Source of the DNA: Chryseobacterium sp. HSC-36S06
GTDB lineage: Bacteria; Bacteroidota; Bacteroidia; Flavobacteriales; Weeksellaceae
Length of the DNA stretch: 64,000 bases
Direction of reading: 5' to 3'
NCBI RefSeq assembly: GCF_024171485.1
Contig: NZ_JALJZX010000004.1
Coordinates: 124,001 to 188,000 of the forward strand
Shown: positions 26,371-35,048 of the stretch, one piece after another
How positions within the stretch are numbered: position 1 is the first letter of the stretch
Layout: each line of letters begins with the position of its first letter
Position numbers and translations under genes: made by a program
Notes under the pieces: generated by a model
Told to the model about the DNA's origin: nothing
Databases searched by the model: none
The model's input: the letters and a program-made list of their open reading frames with translations, nothing else

Positions 26371-27270
26371 ATGTTCAAAGACCCCAAATTAGTCCTTGCG
26401 ATATTTACGGTCGCGATTGTATGGGGAACCACTTTTCTGGGAATCCGTATGGCAGTGGAAACCATTCCGCCCTGGTTTGTGGCCGGGATAAGACAACTGA
26501 TCGCAGCCGGACTGTTATTGATAATCCTTCTTTTTTCAAAACAACTTAAATGGATCGGGTGGAAAAATTTTAGAATCCAGATCATTTTTTCCATTTTGAT
26601 GCTGATTGTAGCCAACGGAATGACCACTGTTGCCGAAGAGCATTTGTCGAGCAGTCTGGCGTCTTTGATCAGTGCCACTTCCCCACTACTTGTATTTCTG
26701 GGAAGCATTTTTTTTGGTCTGCAGAAATTTACTTACCGTTCCTTATTCGGAATACTAATGGGGTTCAGTGGAATTTTGCTCATATTTAAAGACGGCTTTC
26801 AGGACTTACTGGATCCTGATTACCGCATGGGTGTCATCTTTATTTTCATCGCAATTTGCGGCTGGACATTAGGATCAATTCTCACTAAAAAAATGAAGCT
26901 GCAGCATCAGAATATTTCACTGAATCTTTTCTACCAATTCGCGTTTGCGGGAGTAGCGCAGATTGCATTAGCTTTCATCATGTCCAATGAAATCGATGTC
27001 GCGACCTGGAGTTACAAAAGTATGGCTGCCACAGTTTACCTCGCCGTATTCGGGTCTGTTGCAGCGTATTTTGCCTTTCATTTTGCGCTGAAGAAGATTT
27101 CGCCGACGCAGATTTCACTGCTTTCTTATGTAAATACAATTATTGCCATATTTCTGGGATGGCTTGTATTGGACGAAAAAATTACAGCAGCATTTATTAC
27201 CGCAACTGTACTGATTATTTGCGGGGTCTTTATCACCAATTACCAGAAAGGGATGTTTCAGCGGAAATAA
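26371..27270 (+). CDS. EamA-family (DMT) transporter
   Basis: A 299-residue drug/metabolite transporter with ten predicted membrane helices in two EamA repeats. The first begins 'AIFTVAIVWGTTFLGIRMAVETIPPWFVAGIRQLIAAGLLL' and the second 'IFIFIAICGWTLGSIL', ending with 'SYVNTIIAIFLGWLVLDEKITAAFITATVLIICGVFI'. Such exporters move amino acids, nucleosides or drugs across the inner membrane; substrate not readable. The start 'MFKDPKLVLAIF' is chosen because of the promoter and because the upstream extension is low-complexity and not membrane-like in the usual way. Confidence 0.9.
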   Translation: MFKDPKLVLAIFTVAIVWGTTFLGIRMAVETIPPWFVAGIRQLIAAGLLLIILLFSKQLKWIGWKNFRIQIIFSILMLIVANGMTTVAEEHLSSSLASLISATSPLLVFLGSIFFGLQKFTYRSLFGILMGFSGILLIFKDGFQDLLDPDYRMGVIFIFIAICGWTLGSILTKKMKLQHQNISLNLFYQFAFAGVAQIALAFIMSNEIDVATWSYKSMAATVYLAVFGSVAAYFAFHFALKKISPTQISLLSYVNTIIAIFLGWLVLDEKITAAFITATVLIICGVFITNYQKGMFQRK

Positions 27271-27278
27271 AGAAATTT

Positions 27279-27713
27279 TTAACCCTGAATATACTCTTTC
27301 AGCTGTTTAATAACTTCTTTCTGATCGATTACTTTTTCGCGAATGACATCGGTTATCGAAATAATACCGTTCATTTTACCTTCTTCAATCACCGGAAGAT
27401 AGCGCACGTTGTGATCGGCCATCAGCTGCATACAATGATTCAGCGTGTCGAGCGGTTTTATTTCAGGTAAATTTACCGACATTACTTCTTTCACTTTTGT
27501 TTCCGAAGAATGCCTGTTTTTAAGGATAACATTGCGGGAATAATCCCTTTCGGTAAAAATGCCGTGATACGTATCGGCATCGATCACCACCACTGCACCA
27601 ACATTTCTGTCAGCCATAAGCTGTAAAGCTTCCAGAACAGTCTGTTCCGGATTCACGCTGACAAACAAATTTCCCTTACGGGCCAAAACTGTTGCTATAT
27701 TACTCATAATCAA
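27279..27713 (-). CDS. CBS domain pair protein
   Basis: A 144-residue protein made of two CBS domains (Bateman module): 'QTVLEALQLMADRNVGAVVVIDADTYHGIFTERDYSRNVIL' and 'DTLNHCMQLMADHNVRYLPVIEEGKMNGIISITDVIREKV'. Such pairs bind adenine nucleotides and sense energy state. It has no fused enzyme. It lies just downstream of purK in the same direction (62 bp), so a link to nucleotide supply is possible but unproven. Confidence 0.9.
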   Translation of the reverse strand: MIMSNIATVLARKGNLFVSVNPEQTVLEALQLMADRNVGAVVVIDADTYHGIFTERDYSRNVILKNRHSSETKVKEVMSVNLPEIKPLDTLNHCMQLMADHNVRYLPVIEEGKMNGIISITDVIREKVIDQKEVIKQLKEYIQG

Positions 27714-27775
27714 ATATTTTGTATTAAAGTTATTACAAAATATTTAATTTAAAAAATACATTTTAACCGAAACAT

Positions 27776-28888
27776 TTAATTCCCTGAAACTACCTTAACA
27801 AGAGATTTTACGTGAATAAGTTTTTCTAAAAGTTCTTTTCTTGAGTTTGCCAGAATATTGATGTGACCCATTTTCCGGCCAGGTTTGGTTTCGGTTTTGC
27901 CATAAAGATGAACGTAGGTCTTGGGTAACTTCATCACTTCCTCCAAACCTTCATACATTACTTTTCCCGAGAAATTTTCTTCGCCGACAAGATTCAGCAT
28001 TCCTGAAAAACCAAATGCGTCGGTATCCGCAAGCGGAAGATTTTTCAGAACGCGATAAAGCTGTTCAAACTGTGAATTAGCGTTTCCTTCCTGAGTCTGG
28101 TGTCCGGAATTGTGCAGTCGCGGCGCGGTTTCATTAACCCAAACTTCACCATTTCTGTCGAGAAAAAGTTCAATTGCGAAAAGCCCGGGAGAACTGGCAG
28201 CATTAATAAATTTCTTTACGATATCCTGGATCTGCTGTTCCACATTTTCTGAAATATGCGCGGGACAGATATTAAAATCCAGAAGATTAAGTTTGGGATC
28301 TGCCACCATTTCAGTAACCGGAAAAGTTTTGGTTTCCCCGTTTTCGTTGATGGCAATAATTACAGAAAGTTCTTTTTCAATATCAACAAGGCTTTCCAAA
28401 ACAGAAGGCACGTTCCATAAATTTTTGAGATCTTCTTCAGTTCTGATGACCTGAACGCCCTTCCCGTCATAACCGCCGGCATTCATTTTCTGAACAAAAG
28501 GCAGCGGGAAATTCACTTCGGATTTATTCTGGATAATCTGAAATTCAGGACTTGGAATACCGTGTTTCAGATAAAACTCCTTCTGCAAAATTTTCTGCTG
28601 GATAACCTGGATAATTTCGGGACTTGGAATGATTTTAATTCCGCATTCACGCAGTTCGTAAAGCGCATCTACATTCACATGCTCAATTTCGATCGAGACC
28701 ACATCTTTGCCTTTTCCAAAGTTGAAAACGGTATCAAAATCATCAAAATCCCCCTGGGTAAAATGAGAAATCGAGTGACAGGGCGCATCTTTGGCGGGAT
28801 CAAGCGTAAACCATTCGTCATCATATTTTAACGCTTCCTGTATAAGCATTCGTCCCAACTGTCCACCGCCGAGAATTCCTATTTTCAT
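27776..28888 (-). CDS. purK: N5-carboxyaminoimidazole ribonucleotide synthetase
   Basis: A 370-residue ATP-grasp enzyme that carboxylates AIR to N5-CAIR with ATP and bicarbonate. Recognised from 'KIGILGGGQLGRMLIQEA', 'TVFNFGKGKDVVSIEIEHVNVDAL', 'IPSPEIIQVIQQKILQKEFYLKHGIPSP', 'FVQKMNAGGYDGKGVQV' and 'NETAPRLHNSGHQTQEGNANSQFEQ'. It precedes PurE in the pathway, but its gene is separate from purE here. Confidence 0.96.
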   Translation of the reverse strand: MKIGILGGGQLGRMLIQEALKYDDEWFTLDPAKDAPCHSISHFTQGDFDDFDTVFNFGKGKDVVSIEIEHVNVDALYELRECGIKIIPSPEIIQVIQQKILQKEFYLKHGIPSPEFQIIQNKSEVNFPLPFVQKMNAGGYDGKGVQVIRTEEDLKNLWNVPSVLESLVDIEKELSVIIAINENGETKTFPVTEMVADPKLNLLDFNICPAHISENVEQQIQDIVKKFINAASSPGLFAIELFLDRNGEVWVNETAPRLHNSGHQTQEGNANSQFEQLYRVLKNLPLADTDAFGFSGMLNLVGEENFSGKVMYEGLEEVMKLPKTYVHLYGKTETKPGRKMGHINILANSRKELLEKLIHVKSLVKVVSGN

Positions 28889-28942
28889 ATTTTCACTTTT
28901 TTCCTGATTTTACTTTCTGATTCCACTGGGTTTTGAATTTCA

Positions 28943-28974
28943 CAAAATTACAAAAAGCAATTCGTAGGGCACAA
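28943..28974 (-). promoter_or_regulatory. Promoter of purK
   Basis: On the minus strand: TTG (28972-28974), 21-bp spacer, TAATTTTG (28943-28950). This is a full match, giving a leader of about 50 nt. Confidence 0.65.
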
Positions 28975-29054
28975 AAATGGCTTATTTATTTACGATTTTA
29001 AAGTAAATGCATTCATCCTAAAGGTTTTTACTTTTACTTTGTATTAAATAAACT

Positions 29055-30146
29055 ATGGAACTATTTTTCGCTATTTTGTCGGTGGCGCTCATAATTCTGA
29101 GCATTCTTCCGTTTTTCAGGAACCAGCATTGGGTATTCCGTGTTCCTGAATTCATGAAGATTCAGATTCTTGTACTGCAGGGAATCGTTTTTTCAGCGAG
29201 CATCATCTTTGCTGAAAAAAACATCTGGATGTGGCTTATAAACGCCGGTCAGTTCGCACTTATTCTCTATCACCTTTATATTTTAATCCGCTACACCAAG
29301 TTTTACAAAAAGAAAGACGTAAAGAAGAAATCTACCGCATCATCGACGGTGAAAGTTATCTCTGTGAATGTGTATCAGTTCAATAAAGATTTTCATAAAC
29401 TCCACGAACTCATTATAAAACACAGTCCGGATATTTTCATCACCATGGAAAGCAATGCTGACTGGGAACAGGCGAACCGAAAACTTGAAAAAGACTATCC
29501 TTACATAGAAAAGGTAACCCTCGAAAACACGTACGGAATGCATCTGTATTCTAAAATTCCTTTTGTGAAATCAACGGTTCACTTTTTTGTTGCTGATGAT
29601 GTTCCGAGTATCGAAGCACAGTTTAAAACCGCTGACGGACACGATTTTGTAGTCTTTGCCGTGCATCCGCCCCCGCCAAGTCCTACGGAAGAAACCACTT
29701 CAAAAGAAAGGGACGGTGATTTGCTCTGTGTGGCTAAAAAAATTAAGGAACACCGGGTTCCATCATTGGTAATCGGGGATTTCAACACGGTAGCCTGGTC
29801 TGTTACCTCCATTCTTTTCCGGAAAACCAGTGAACTTATTGATGCGCGTGTAGGTCGCGGAATTCTGGCGACTTTCCATGCTAAATACTGGTTTTTCCGC
29901 GTTCCGCTGGATTTGCTTTTCCACTCTCCGGAGATTTTTGTTGAGAAACTGAAAACATTAGAACATATTGGTTCCGATCACTTTCCTATTCTCTGCGAAT
30001 TTCACATTAATCTTTGCGACACCAAACAGGAAGACGAAGTTAAAACCCTCGCACCTGAAGAGGAAGAAATTGTGGAAGAACTGATTGAAGAAGGCATTAA
30101 AGAAGAGTCGGATAACCGCGAAGAAATCGCAAAGGAAGATTCATAA
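29055..30146 (+). CDS. Membrane-anchored endonuclease/exonuclease/phosphatase family protein
   Basis: A 363-residue protein. The N-terminus has about three hydrophobic helices (roughly 1-85), then an EEP-fold metallophosphohydrolase domain (about 103-318): 'VISVNVYQFNKDFHKLHELIIKHSPDIFITMESNADW' (metal-binding Glu), 'VVFAVHPPPPSP', 'LVIGDFNTVAWS' (GDFN) and 'HIGSDHFPILCEF' (SDH). The tail (about 330-363) is highly acidic. Cleaves phosphodiester or phosphomonoester bonds outside or at the membrane face; substrate unknown. Confidence 0.9.
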   Translation: MELFFAILSVALIILSILPFFRNQHWVFRVPEFMKIQILVLQGIVFSASIIFAEKNIWMWLINAGQFALILYHLYILIRYTKFYKKKDVKKKSTASSTVKVISVNVYQFNKDFHKLHELIIKHSPDIFITMESNADWEQANRKLEKDYPYIEKVTLENTYGMHLYSKIPFVKSTVHFFVADDVPSIEAQFKTADGHDFVVFAVHPPPPSPTEETTSKERDGDLLCVAKKIKEHRVPSLVIGDFNTVAWSVTSILFRKTSELIDARVGRGILATFHAKYWFFRVPLDLLFHSPEIFVEKLKTLEHIGSDHFPILCEFHINLCDTKQEDEVKTLAPEEEEIVEELIEEGIKEESDNREEIAKEDS

Positions 30147-30149
30147 CTT

Positions 30150-30527
30150 TTATGCTTCGTAAAATTCAAGCGGCAAAGCATCGGGATCCTGGGTAAAGAA
30201 AAACTTCCGGTCGGTAAATTCGTCAATCCGGATATCCTCGCAAATCAGACGCTTTCTAGTAAGTTCATTCCTTTTTTCTTCTACATTTTCAACAGAAAAA
30301 GCCAGATGCCTCAAACCGCAGCTCTCTGGCCGCGACGGCCTTGCAGGCGGATTGGGAAATGAAAAAAGTTCGATCACATAATGGTCGCCTATTCCGAGAT
30401 CGAGTTTATAGGAATCACGTTCCGCACGGTAAACTTCGCGCAAAATCTTGAGCCCTAAAATTTCGGTATAAAATTTTCTGGACACCGGATAATCTGAACA
30501 GATGATGGCAATGTGATGAATTTTCAT
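30150..30527 (-). CDS. VOC family protein (SMU.1112c/YaeR-like)
   Basis: A 125-residue glyoxalase/bleomycin-resistance-fold protein. The two beta-alpha-beta-beta-beta halves show 'MKIHHIAIICSDYPVSRKFYTEILGL' and 'CGLRHLAFSVENVEEKRNEL', ending 'FFTQDPDALPLEFYE', which gives the usual metal ligands His, Glu, His, Glu. It is last in the operon after menF (9 bp gap). Function unassigned; could be a lactoylglutathione-lyase-like enzyme. Confidence 0.88.
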   Translation of the reverse strand: MKIHHIAIICSDYPVSRKFYTEILGLKILREVYRAERDSYKLDLGIGDHYVIELFSFPNPPARPSRPESCGLRHLAFSVENVEEKRNELTRKRLICEDIRIDEFTDRKFFFTQDPDALPLEFYEA

Positions 30528-30536
30528 GCTGAAGAT

Positions 30537-31508
30537 TTATGTGAAACTAAGATTTTTCAGAACTGCTTCGGATTTCAGTTCGGTTTCGCGCCATTCTTTT
30601 TCAGGCGAACTTTCTGCGGTAATTCCGCCACCGACGTAGATTAAAGCAGCGTTCTCAAAGAATTCAGCGCAGCGAAGATTTACAAAATACTGAACATTTT
30701 CTTCGGTTTCGACTTTAATATAACCGGCGTAGAAATTTCTTGGATGAGTTTCAAAACGCTCTATCGCATTGCTGCAAATTTCTTTCGGAATTCCACAAAC
30801 CGCGGGCGTAGGATGAAGTTCGGAAATGATCTTCTCCAGATCATTTTCGTTGATTTTCGCACTGAAATCGTTTCTCAAATGCTTGATGTTTCCGGAAATA
30901 TGGTCGTAAGTGTCGCTTTTATAAACTTCAGAAGCATAATTTTTCAGCGTATTAGAGATAAAATCTGTTACCGGTTTTTGTTCTTCAATTTCTTTATCTG
31001 TCCAGTTTTCGTCCACAGGAATTGTTCCCGCAAGACTCATAGTTTGAAATTCAGACGTCCTTTTATCAAAATTTCCTAAAAGTTCAGAAAAAGCACCCAG
31101 CCAACATTTGCCGTCTTTAATAAAAAAATAGACGAAGGCATTTTTGTAAGATTCGCAGAGATTCAAAAAAGTTTGTGAAAGACTGAGCTTTGAATCGTTA
31201 AACTGCACCAGTTTCCTTCTGGAAATCACGAGTTTGGAAAGTTGATTTTCCTTAATAAAATCAATCACGTTCAGTAATTTTTCCTGATATTCTCTGGCTG
31301 TTTCCTCTTTAAAATCAAGCAGTTCCGTATTCAAATTATCATGAAAAACCTCCTGATTTAAAAACTCAGCTCCTGATATTGCTTTAAGCGTTCCCTTGAA
31401 ATCAATTTTTTCTGACTGATCAAATGAGAGAAAAGACACCGCCTCAGAAACCGAAGTTTCCTCAACAGTATAAATGGTTTCGGAAAAAGGAAATCTAAAG
31501 AAAATCAT
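30537..31508 (-). CDS. menF: Isochorismate synthase
   Basis: A 323-residue chorismate-utilising enzyme making isochorismate, the first step of menaquinone synthesis. The catalytic domain shows 'KLVISRRKLVQF', 'FQTMSLAGTIPVD', 'ISELHPTPAVCGIPKE', 'NFYAGYIKV' and 'ALIYVGGGITAESSPEKEWRETELKSE'. It is shorter than enteric MenF or EntC (about 390-430), missing much of the N-terminal region. Flavobacteria respire with menaquinone. The gene upstream encodes a MenI-like thioesterase (3 bp gap), which supports the menaquinone role over a siderophore role. Confidence 0.9.
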   Translation of the reverse strand: MIFFRFPFSETIYTVEETSVSEAVSFLSFDQSEKIDFKGTLKAISGAEFLNQEVFHDNLNTELLDFKEETAREYQEKLLNVIDFIKENQLSKLVISRRKLVQFNDSKLSLSQTFLNLCESYKNAFVYFFIKDGKCWLGAFSELLGNFDKRTSEFQTMSLAGTIPVDENWTDKEIEEQKPVTDFISNTLKNYASEVYKSDTYDHISGNIKHLRNDFSAKINENDLEKIISELHPTPAVCGIPKEICSNAIERFETHPRNFYAGYIKVETEENVQYFVNLRCAEFFENAALIYVGGGITAESSPEKEWRETELKSEAVLKNLSFT

Positions 31509-31511
31509 TTT

Positions 31512-31940
31512 TTATCTGGGACGTGGAATAATATTATTGGTCATGGTGGTGTGATTGATCAGGTGATCATGTTCGTCGCGGATATCAATTTCGGAAACGT
31601 GCATTGTGTTGCCTTTTCTGATAAATTTTGCGGTCCCGGTAACGGTTCCTTCCTTTTTACTTCGTAAATGATTCGAGTTGATATTGGTTCCCACAGGCAC
31701 CACTTGCTCTGTATCCACATGCAAAACAGAAAGGCAGGACCCCAGAGTTTCGGCCAGAACACAGCTAGCGCCGCCGTGAAGAATCCCGTAAGGCTGATGC
31801 ACTCTCGGGGTTACAGGCATTGTTGCGGTCAGTGTGTCATCGGTAACATCCGTGAAAATAATTCCTAAAGTCTTTCCCAGGTTTTCCCCGCCCCAATTGT
31901 TGAGCTTATGCAGGATTTCGTTCTTTCTATCTTCGGTCAT
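31512..31940 (-). CDS. menI: 1,4-dihydroxy-2-naphthoyl-CoA thioesterase candidate
   Basis: A 142-residue hotdog-fold thioesterase closely resembling E. coli YdiI/MenI: 'DDTLTATMPVTPRVHQPYGILHGGASCVLAETLGS' matches the YdiI segment almost residue for residue, including the HGG loop and the catalytic Glu in 'LAETLGS'. It would release DHNA from CoA in menaquinone synthesis. The longer in-frame ORF to 32078 overlaps the acyltransferase gene, so ATG 31940 is the start. The adjacent isochorismate synthase supports the assignment. It could also be a broader PaaI-like thioesterase. Confidence 0.85.
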   Translation of the reverse strand: MTEDRKNEILHKLNNWGGENLGKTLGIIFTDVTDDTLTATMPVTPRVHQPYGILHGGASCVLAETLGSCLSVLHVDTEQVVPVGTNINSNHLRSKKEGTVTGTAKFIRKGNTMHVSEIDIRDEHDHLINHTTMTNNIIPRPR

Positions 31941-31950
31941 AACGTTTAGA

Positions 31951-32517
31951 TTAATAGATTTTAGGATTCCATTTTTCAGGATATTTCGGGGTGATTTTTT
32001 TGTAATAATCTTCCATTTCCTCCATGATGTCATCAAATGAGCGCGTTTCCAGATCTTTAACTGAAATTTCATATCCAAGATGAATCTGTTTTGTTTTAAA
32101 GTCGCCCGCAGCCACGATGATCGGAGTTTTTGCAGCGATTGCCATATGATAAAAACCTTTTCTCCATTTCGGAACCCAACTACGGGTACCTTCGGGAGTG
32201 ATTACAAGACTGAAATCTTCTTTTTTGAATTGATCTGCCACGAATTTCACCAGGTCATTTTTCTGGGAACGGTCGATTCCAACGCCTCCCAACGCCTTCA
32301 CAACACCTCCATACCAGGCTTTGGTGTGCTGGTCTTTGATAATGACTTTCAGAGGTTTATCCAGCGCCCAGTACGCAAGGTTGCCGAGAAGATATTCCTG
32401 ATTGGAAGTGTGCGGCGCCACGACCAGAATGCAGCGGTTAAGATTGTTCACATCGCCTTCAAGCACAATTTTCCAGCCGATAAGTTTCAGAATGATTTTT
32501 GCGATTAGTTTTTTCAT
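31951..32517 (-). CDS. PlsC-like lysophospholipid acyltransferase
   Basis: A 188-residue acyltransferase of the PlsC superfamily. Motif I is 'VAPHTSNQEYLLG', where the family norm is HTSNWDF (HxxxxD); here the Asp is Glu. Motif III-like 'LVITPEGTRSWVPKW' and 'GVGIDRSQKNDLVKFV' are normal. It would attach an acyl chain to a glycerol phosphate or similar lipid at the membrane. First gene of the operon with menI (10 bp gap), menF and the VOC gene. The Glu substitution is conservative, so activity is possible but should be tested. Confidence 0.85.
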   Translation of the reverse strand: MKKLIAKIILKLIGWKIVLEGDVNNLNRCILVVAPHTSNQEYLLGNLAYWALDKPLKVIIKDQHTKAWYGGVVKALGGVGIDRSQKNDLVKFVADQFKKEDFSLVITPEGTRSWVPKWRKGFYHMAIAAKTPIIVAAGDFKTKQIHLGYEISVKDLETRSFDDIMEEMEDYYKKITPKYPEKWNPKIY

Positions 32518-32566
32518 GGTAATGATTCCGGGAAAAGGAATTAAATTTTACTGTTTTTTATTAAAC

Positions 32567-32600
32567 AAAAAAGTATAACCAACGGTATTGGTTATACTTT
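32567..32600 (-). terminator. Strong terminator for a small minus-strand transcript
   Basis: A perfect 13-bp stem AAAGTATAACCAA/TTGGTTATACTTT (32570-32582 and 32588-32600) with a 5-nt loop; reading the minus strand it is followed by TTTTTTG. It lies 27 bp past the stop of the 20-codon ORF. No larger minus-strand gene ends here. Confidence 0.8.
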
Positions 32601-32626
32601 ACAAATATATTGAATTAAAATTCTAA

Positions 32627-32689
32627 CTAAAATAAACTGCTTACGAAATCCATGATTTTCATTGCGATTTCTAGAACGAACTGTACCAT
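32627..32689 (-). CDS. Candidate 20-residue small protein (or sRNA)
   Basis: An ATG-to-TAG frame encoding MVQFVLEIAMKIMDFVSSLF: hydrophobic with a few charges spaced to make an amphipathic or membrane-inserting helix. It lies in the 344-bp gap 32518-32861, followed by a strong terminator on its own strand, so a small dedicated transcript is likely. I see only a weak promoter (TAATTTCG, one mismatch to TAnnTTTG, at 32736-32743). It may be a small membrane protein, or the RNA itself may be functional. The rest of the gap is AT-rich and empty. Confidence 0.4.
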   Translation of the reverse strand: MVQFVLEIAMKIMDFVSSLF

Positions 32690-32861
32690 GAGTGATGATT
32701 TAAGTGTTAATTAATGACTTATTAAATTCGCGTTACGAAATTAGTGTTTTTTTCTTTCAAAATACTTTTCCGTATGTTAAATTTTGGTTAAACCCAGATG
32801 AACAAGCGAAAAGCGGATTTTTCTGTGAAGCAGAGCCTCCGCCTTTGCTCATCCACTCTCA

Positions 32862-34568
32862 TTATTTGGTTTTAATGGATATTTCTTTCTTTCCGTCTTT
32901 AATGGAGATGTCTACATTTTCCATTTTCCCAATATTTGTTTTCATGGAATCGATTATTTTATCAGCGGCTGCTTTGGGCATTTTGGTCCCGTTGATAATC
33001 ACGCTGTCTTTATCCGAAGAATTGTACTGAATGGTAGATCCGTTGATTTTAATCTTATTTTTTTCGATTACCACAGCGTTATCGTCATCATTATCATCTT
33101 CCATTCCGTCGCCGTCCAGATCACCGTCGATATTCAGTCCATTTTCTTTCACCTTGAAAACTCTGGTGCTCATGGGAACTACAAGTTCATAGGTCACATT
33201 GTAATTACGGAACCGATCCTGATAAGGGTATTTTACGAAGTTTGGAAGCAGTATTTTATTATCCTGAATTTCTACAGGTACATTAAGCTGCACCGGAATA
33301 TTATACCCTTTACCTTCTTTTTTAACGATTAAATATGGCGCTGTAGCAGTCGCACTGCGGGTTACATCAACGTATGGATAATCTTCTTCGTAAACCATTT
33401 TTTTGTCAGAAAAGATATCATCGTCATACGCTGTAAAGTTCTGCGGAATGGTAATCTGCTTCACGTCGACATAAAGACTGTCTGATGTTGTATTGATGGC
33501 TACATTCTCTGTATCTTCTTTATGACCTTTGTAAATCATGTCTTTTTTAGCCATATTTACTCCGAAATAAGTAGCAAAACCAATCAGAATAAGCAACAGT
33601 GCTCCTAAAACATATCCTACGTTTCTCAACTGTGTTTTCGGTGAGATAAGTTTAATGGATAGTAAACTGAAGAGAATTGCCGGGATTAGAGTTCCGATAA
33701 GCATCATGGCATAAAGTACATTGCTCATCCCATCATCTTCAAACATAAAGTTGAATTCGCGCATCGGGGAAAATTCAGTATTTCCGCCAAATAATCCGAA
33801 GATAAAGAAGGCTCCTATGATACAACCCAAAGCCATCATTCCGAAGATTCCGCCTAAAATATAACGGATTACATTCCAGATTCCGCTTCCTGCATTGTTG
33901 ATATAAGGTTTGTTTTCGGTGTAAATTTCTCCGACCCTTTGTGTAGATTCATTGGCAAACTGTACCAGTTTGTTGGATTCGTTTTTCAAATTGTCGAAGT
34001 TCATAGGCTTTCCCTTCATTTTCAGGAAATCGGTCGCGGTTTCTGCTTTAGGTAAAACAATCCACAGAATAACGTAAATCAAGATAATAAGTGAAGTTGA
34101 AATAGCTGCGGTGAAAATTCCCAGGATTGCTATTCCGAGCCAGATGGCTCGCATTGCACTTATATCCATGCCAACATAATGCGCCAAACCTGCGCACACG
34201 CCTGCGATTTTCTGTTTTTCCGGATCGCGGAAAAGCTGCTTCTGACCGGTGAACGTACCTGTAGTTTTTTGCTGTCTTCTGGAAGATTTTTCAGAAAAAT
34301 ATGCTTCTTCCTGCTCTTCGATCTGTTCCGGTTTTCCGATTTGCGAAATTACTCTTTCTACATCGGTATCGTTGATGACTTCTCGTTTTCCTAAAGTGTC
34401 TTTGAAGATTTCAACCATCCGGATTTCGATGTCGTGCATTACCTCATCAGCTTCATTTGCATCCAAAGAGCTTCTGAGCGCCGCAAGATAATCACTAAGT
34501 TTAATATATGCGTGTTCCTCGATGGTGAAGGAGAAACCTGCAAGTCCTATTGAGAGTGTCTTGTTCAT
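32862..34568 (-). CDS. PspC domain membrane protein
   Basis: A 568-residue protein. N-terminal cytoplasmic helical region (1-100, 'EADEVMHDIEIRMVEIFKDTLGKREVI'), PspC domain (about 108-178: 'RDPEKQKIAGVCAGLAHYVGMDISAMRAIW' then two membrane helices), further membrane helices around 235-350, and a long C-terminal part, probably a beta-rich adhesin-like domain with an acidic stretch 'DGDLDGDGMEDDNDDDN'. PspC proteins sense envelope stress. It is downstream of padR by 4 bp; in flavobacteria PadR-PspC pairs form a membrane-stress module in which PadR represses its own operon. Confidence 0.88.
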   Translation of the reverse strand: MNKTLSIGLAGFSFTIEEHAYIKLSDYLAALRSSLDANEADEVMHDIEIRMVEIFKDTLGKREVINDTDVERVISQIGKPEQIEEQEEAYFSEKSSRRQQKTTGTFTGQKQLFRDPEKQKIAGVCAGLAHYVGMDISAMRAIWLGIAILGIFTAAISTSLIILIYVILWIVLPKAETATDFLKMKGKPMNFDNLKNESNKLVQFANESTQRVGEIYTENKPYINNAGSGIWNVIRYILGGIFGMMALGCIIGAFFIFGLFGGNTEFSPMREFNFMFEDDGMSNVLYAMMLIGTLIPAILFSLLSIKLISPKTQLRNVGYVLGALLLILIGFATYFGVNMAKKDMIYKGHKEDTENVAINTTSDSLYVDVKQITIPQNFTAYDDDIFSDKKMVYEEDYPYVDVTRSATATAPYLIVKKEGKGYNIPVQLNVPVEIQDNKILLPNFVKYPYQDRFRNYNVTYELVVPMSTRVFKVKENGLNIDGDLDGDGMEDDNDDDNAVVIEKNKIKINGSTIQYNSSDKDSVIINGTKMPKAAADKIIDSMKTNIGKMENVDISIKDGKKEISIKTK

Positions 34569-34572
34569 AGTT

Positions 34573-34944
34573 TTAAGAATTTGGGTGGAACGAGCTTTCA
34601 GGTGCGTCCGTGGGGTTATTGTTTTTAGTAATTTGGTTTACAGAATCGGTAAGTTCTTTCCATGTATTGAGTAGTTCTGCAAGAAACAGTTCTCCTTTTT
34701 CTGTAATCTGGTAGTATTTTCTTGGAGGTCCTCCGGTAGATTCTTCCCATCGGTAAGAGAGGAATTCGCCGTTTTTCAGTCTTGTGAGGAGCGGGTAAAG
34801 AGTCCCTTCCACCACATCCAGTTTTCCTTTTTTAAGTTCATCAATCAGATCGGAAACATACATTTCTTTTCTATCGATTAAACTCAAAATGCAGAATTCC
34901 AGAATTCCTTTCCGCATTTGCGCTTTGGTGTTTTCTGTGTTCAT
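34573..34944 (-). CDS. PadR family transcriptional regulator
   Basis: A 123-residue winged-helix repressor: 'MRKGILEFCILSLIDRKEMYVSDLIDELKKGKLDVVEGTLYPLLTRLKNGEFLSYRWEESTGGPPRKYYQITEKGELFLAEL' is the complete PadR signature with the recognition helix 'EGTLYPLLTRL'. The longer ORF starts at 35019, but the promoter (35017-35048) overlaps that position, so ATG 34944 is the real start. It probably represses its own operon with the downstream PspC gene. Confidence 0.92.
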   Translation of the reverse strand: MNTENTKAQMRKGILEFCILSLIDRKEMYVSDLIDELKKGKLDVVEGTLYPLLTRLKNGEFLSYRWEESTGGPPRKYYQITEKGELFLAELLNTWKELTDSVNQITKNNNPTDAPESSFHPNS

Positions 34945-35016
34945 ATTATTTGAGGTTATTAATTGGTTCGCTATTCTAAATACTCTGTTTAAGTATTCTG
35001 TATCAATCTTACTATG

Positions 35017-35048
35017 CAAAGATATATAAATAATTTAGTATTATGCAA
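35017..35048 (-). promoter_or_regulatory. Promoter of padR-pspC operon
   Basis: On the minus strand: TTG (35046-35048), 21-bp spacer, TATCTTTG (35017-35024). The start codon 34944 lies 72 bp downstream. The adjacent plus-strand sequence 'TAGTATTATGCAATACAAAGTAGTA' contains partial dyads where PadR might bind. Confidence 0.65.

Noticed and set aside
23838..28888. purE-purK operon.
   Set aside because: Other genes, one on the opposite strand, and separate promoters lie between them.
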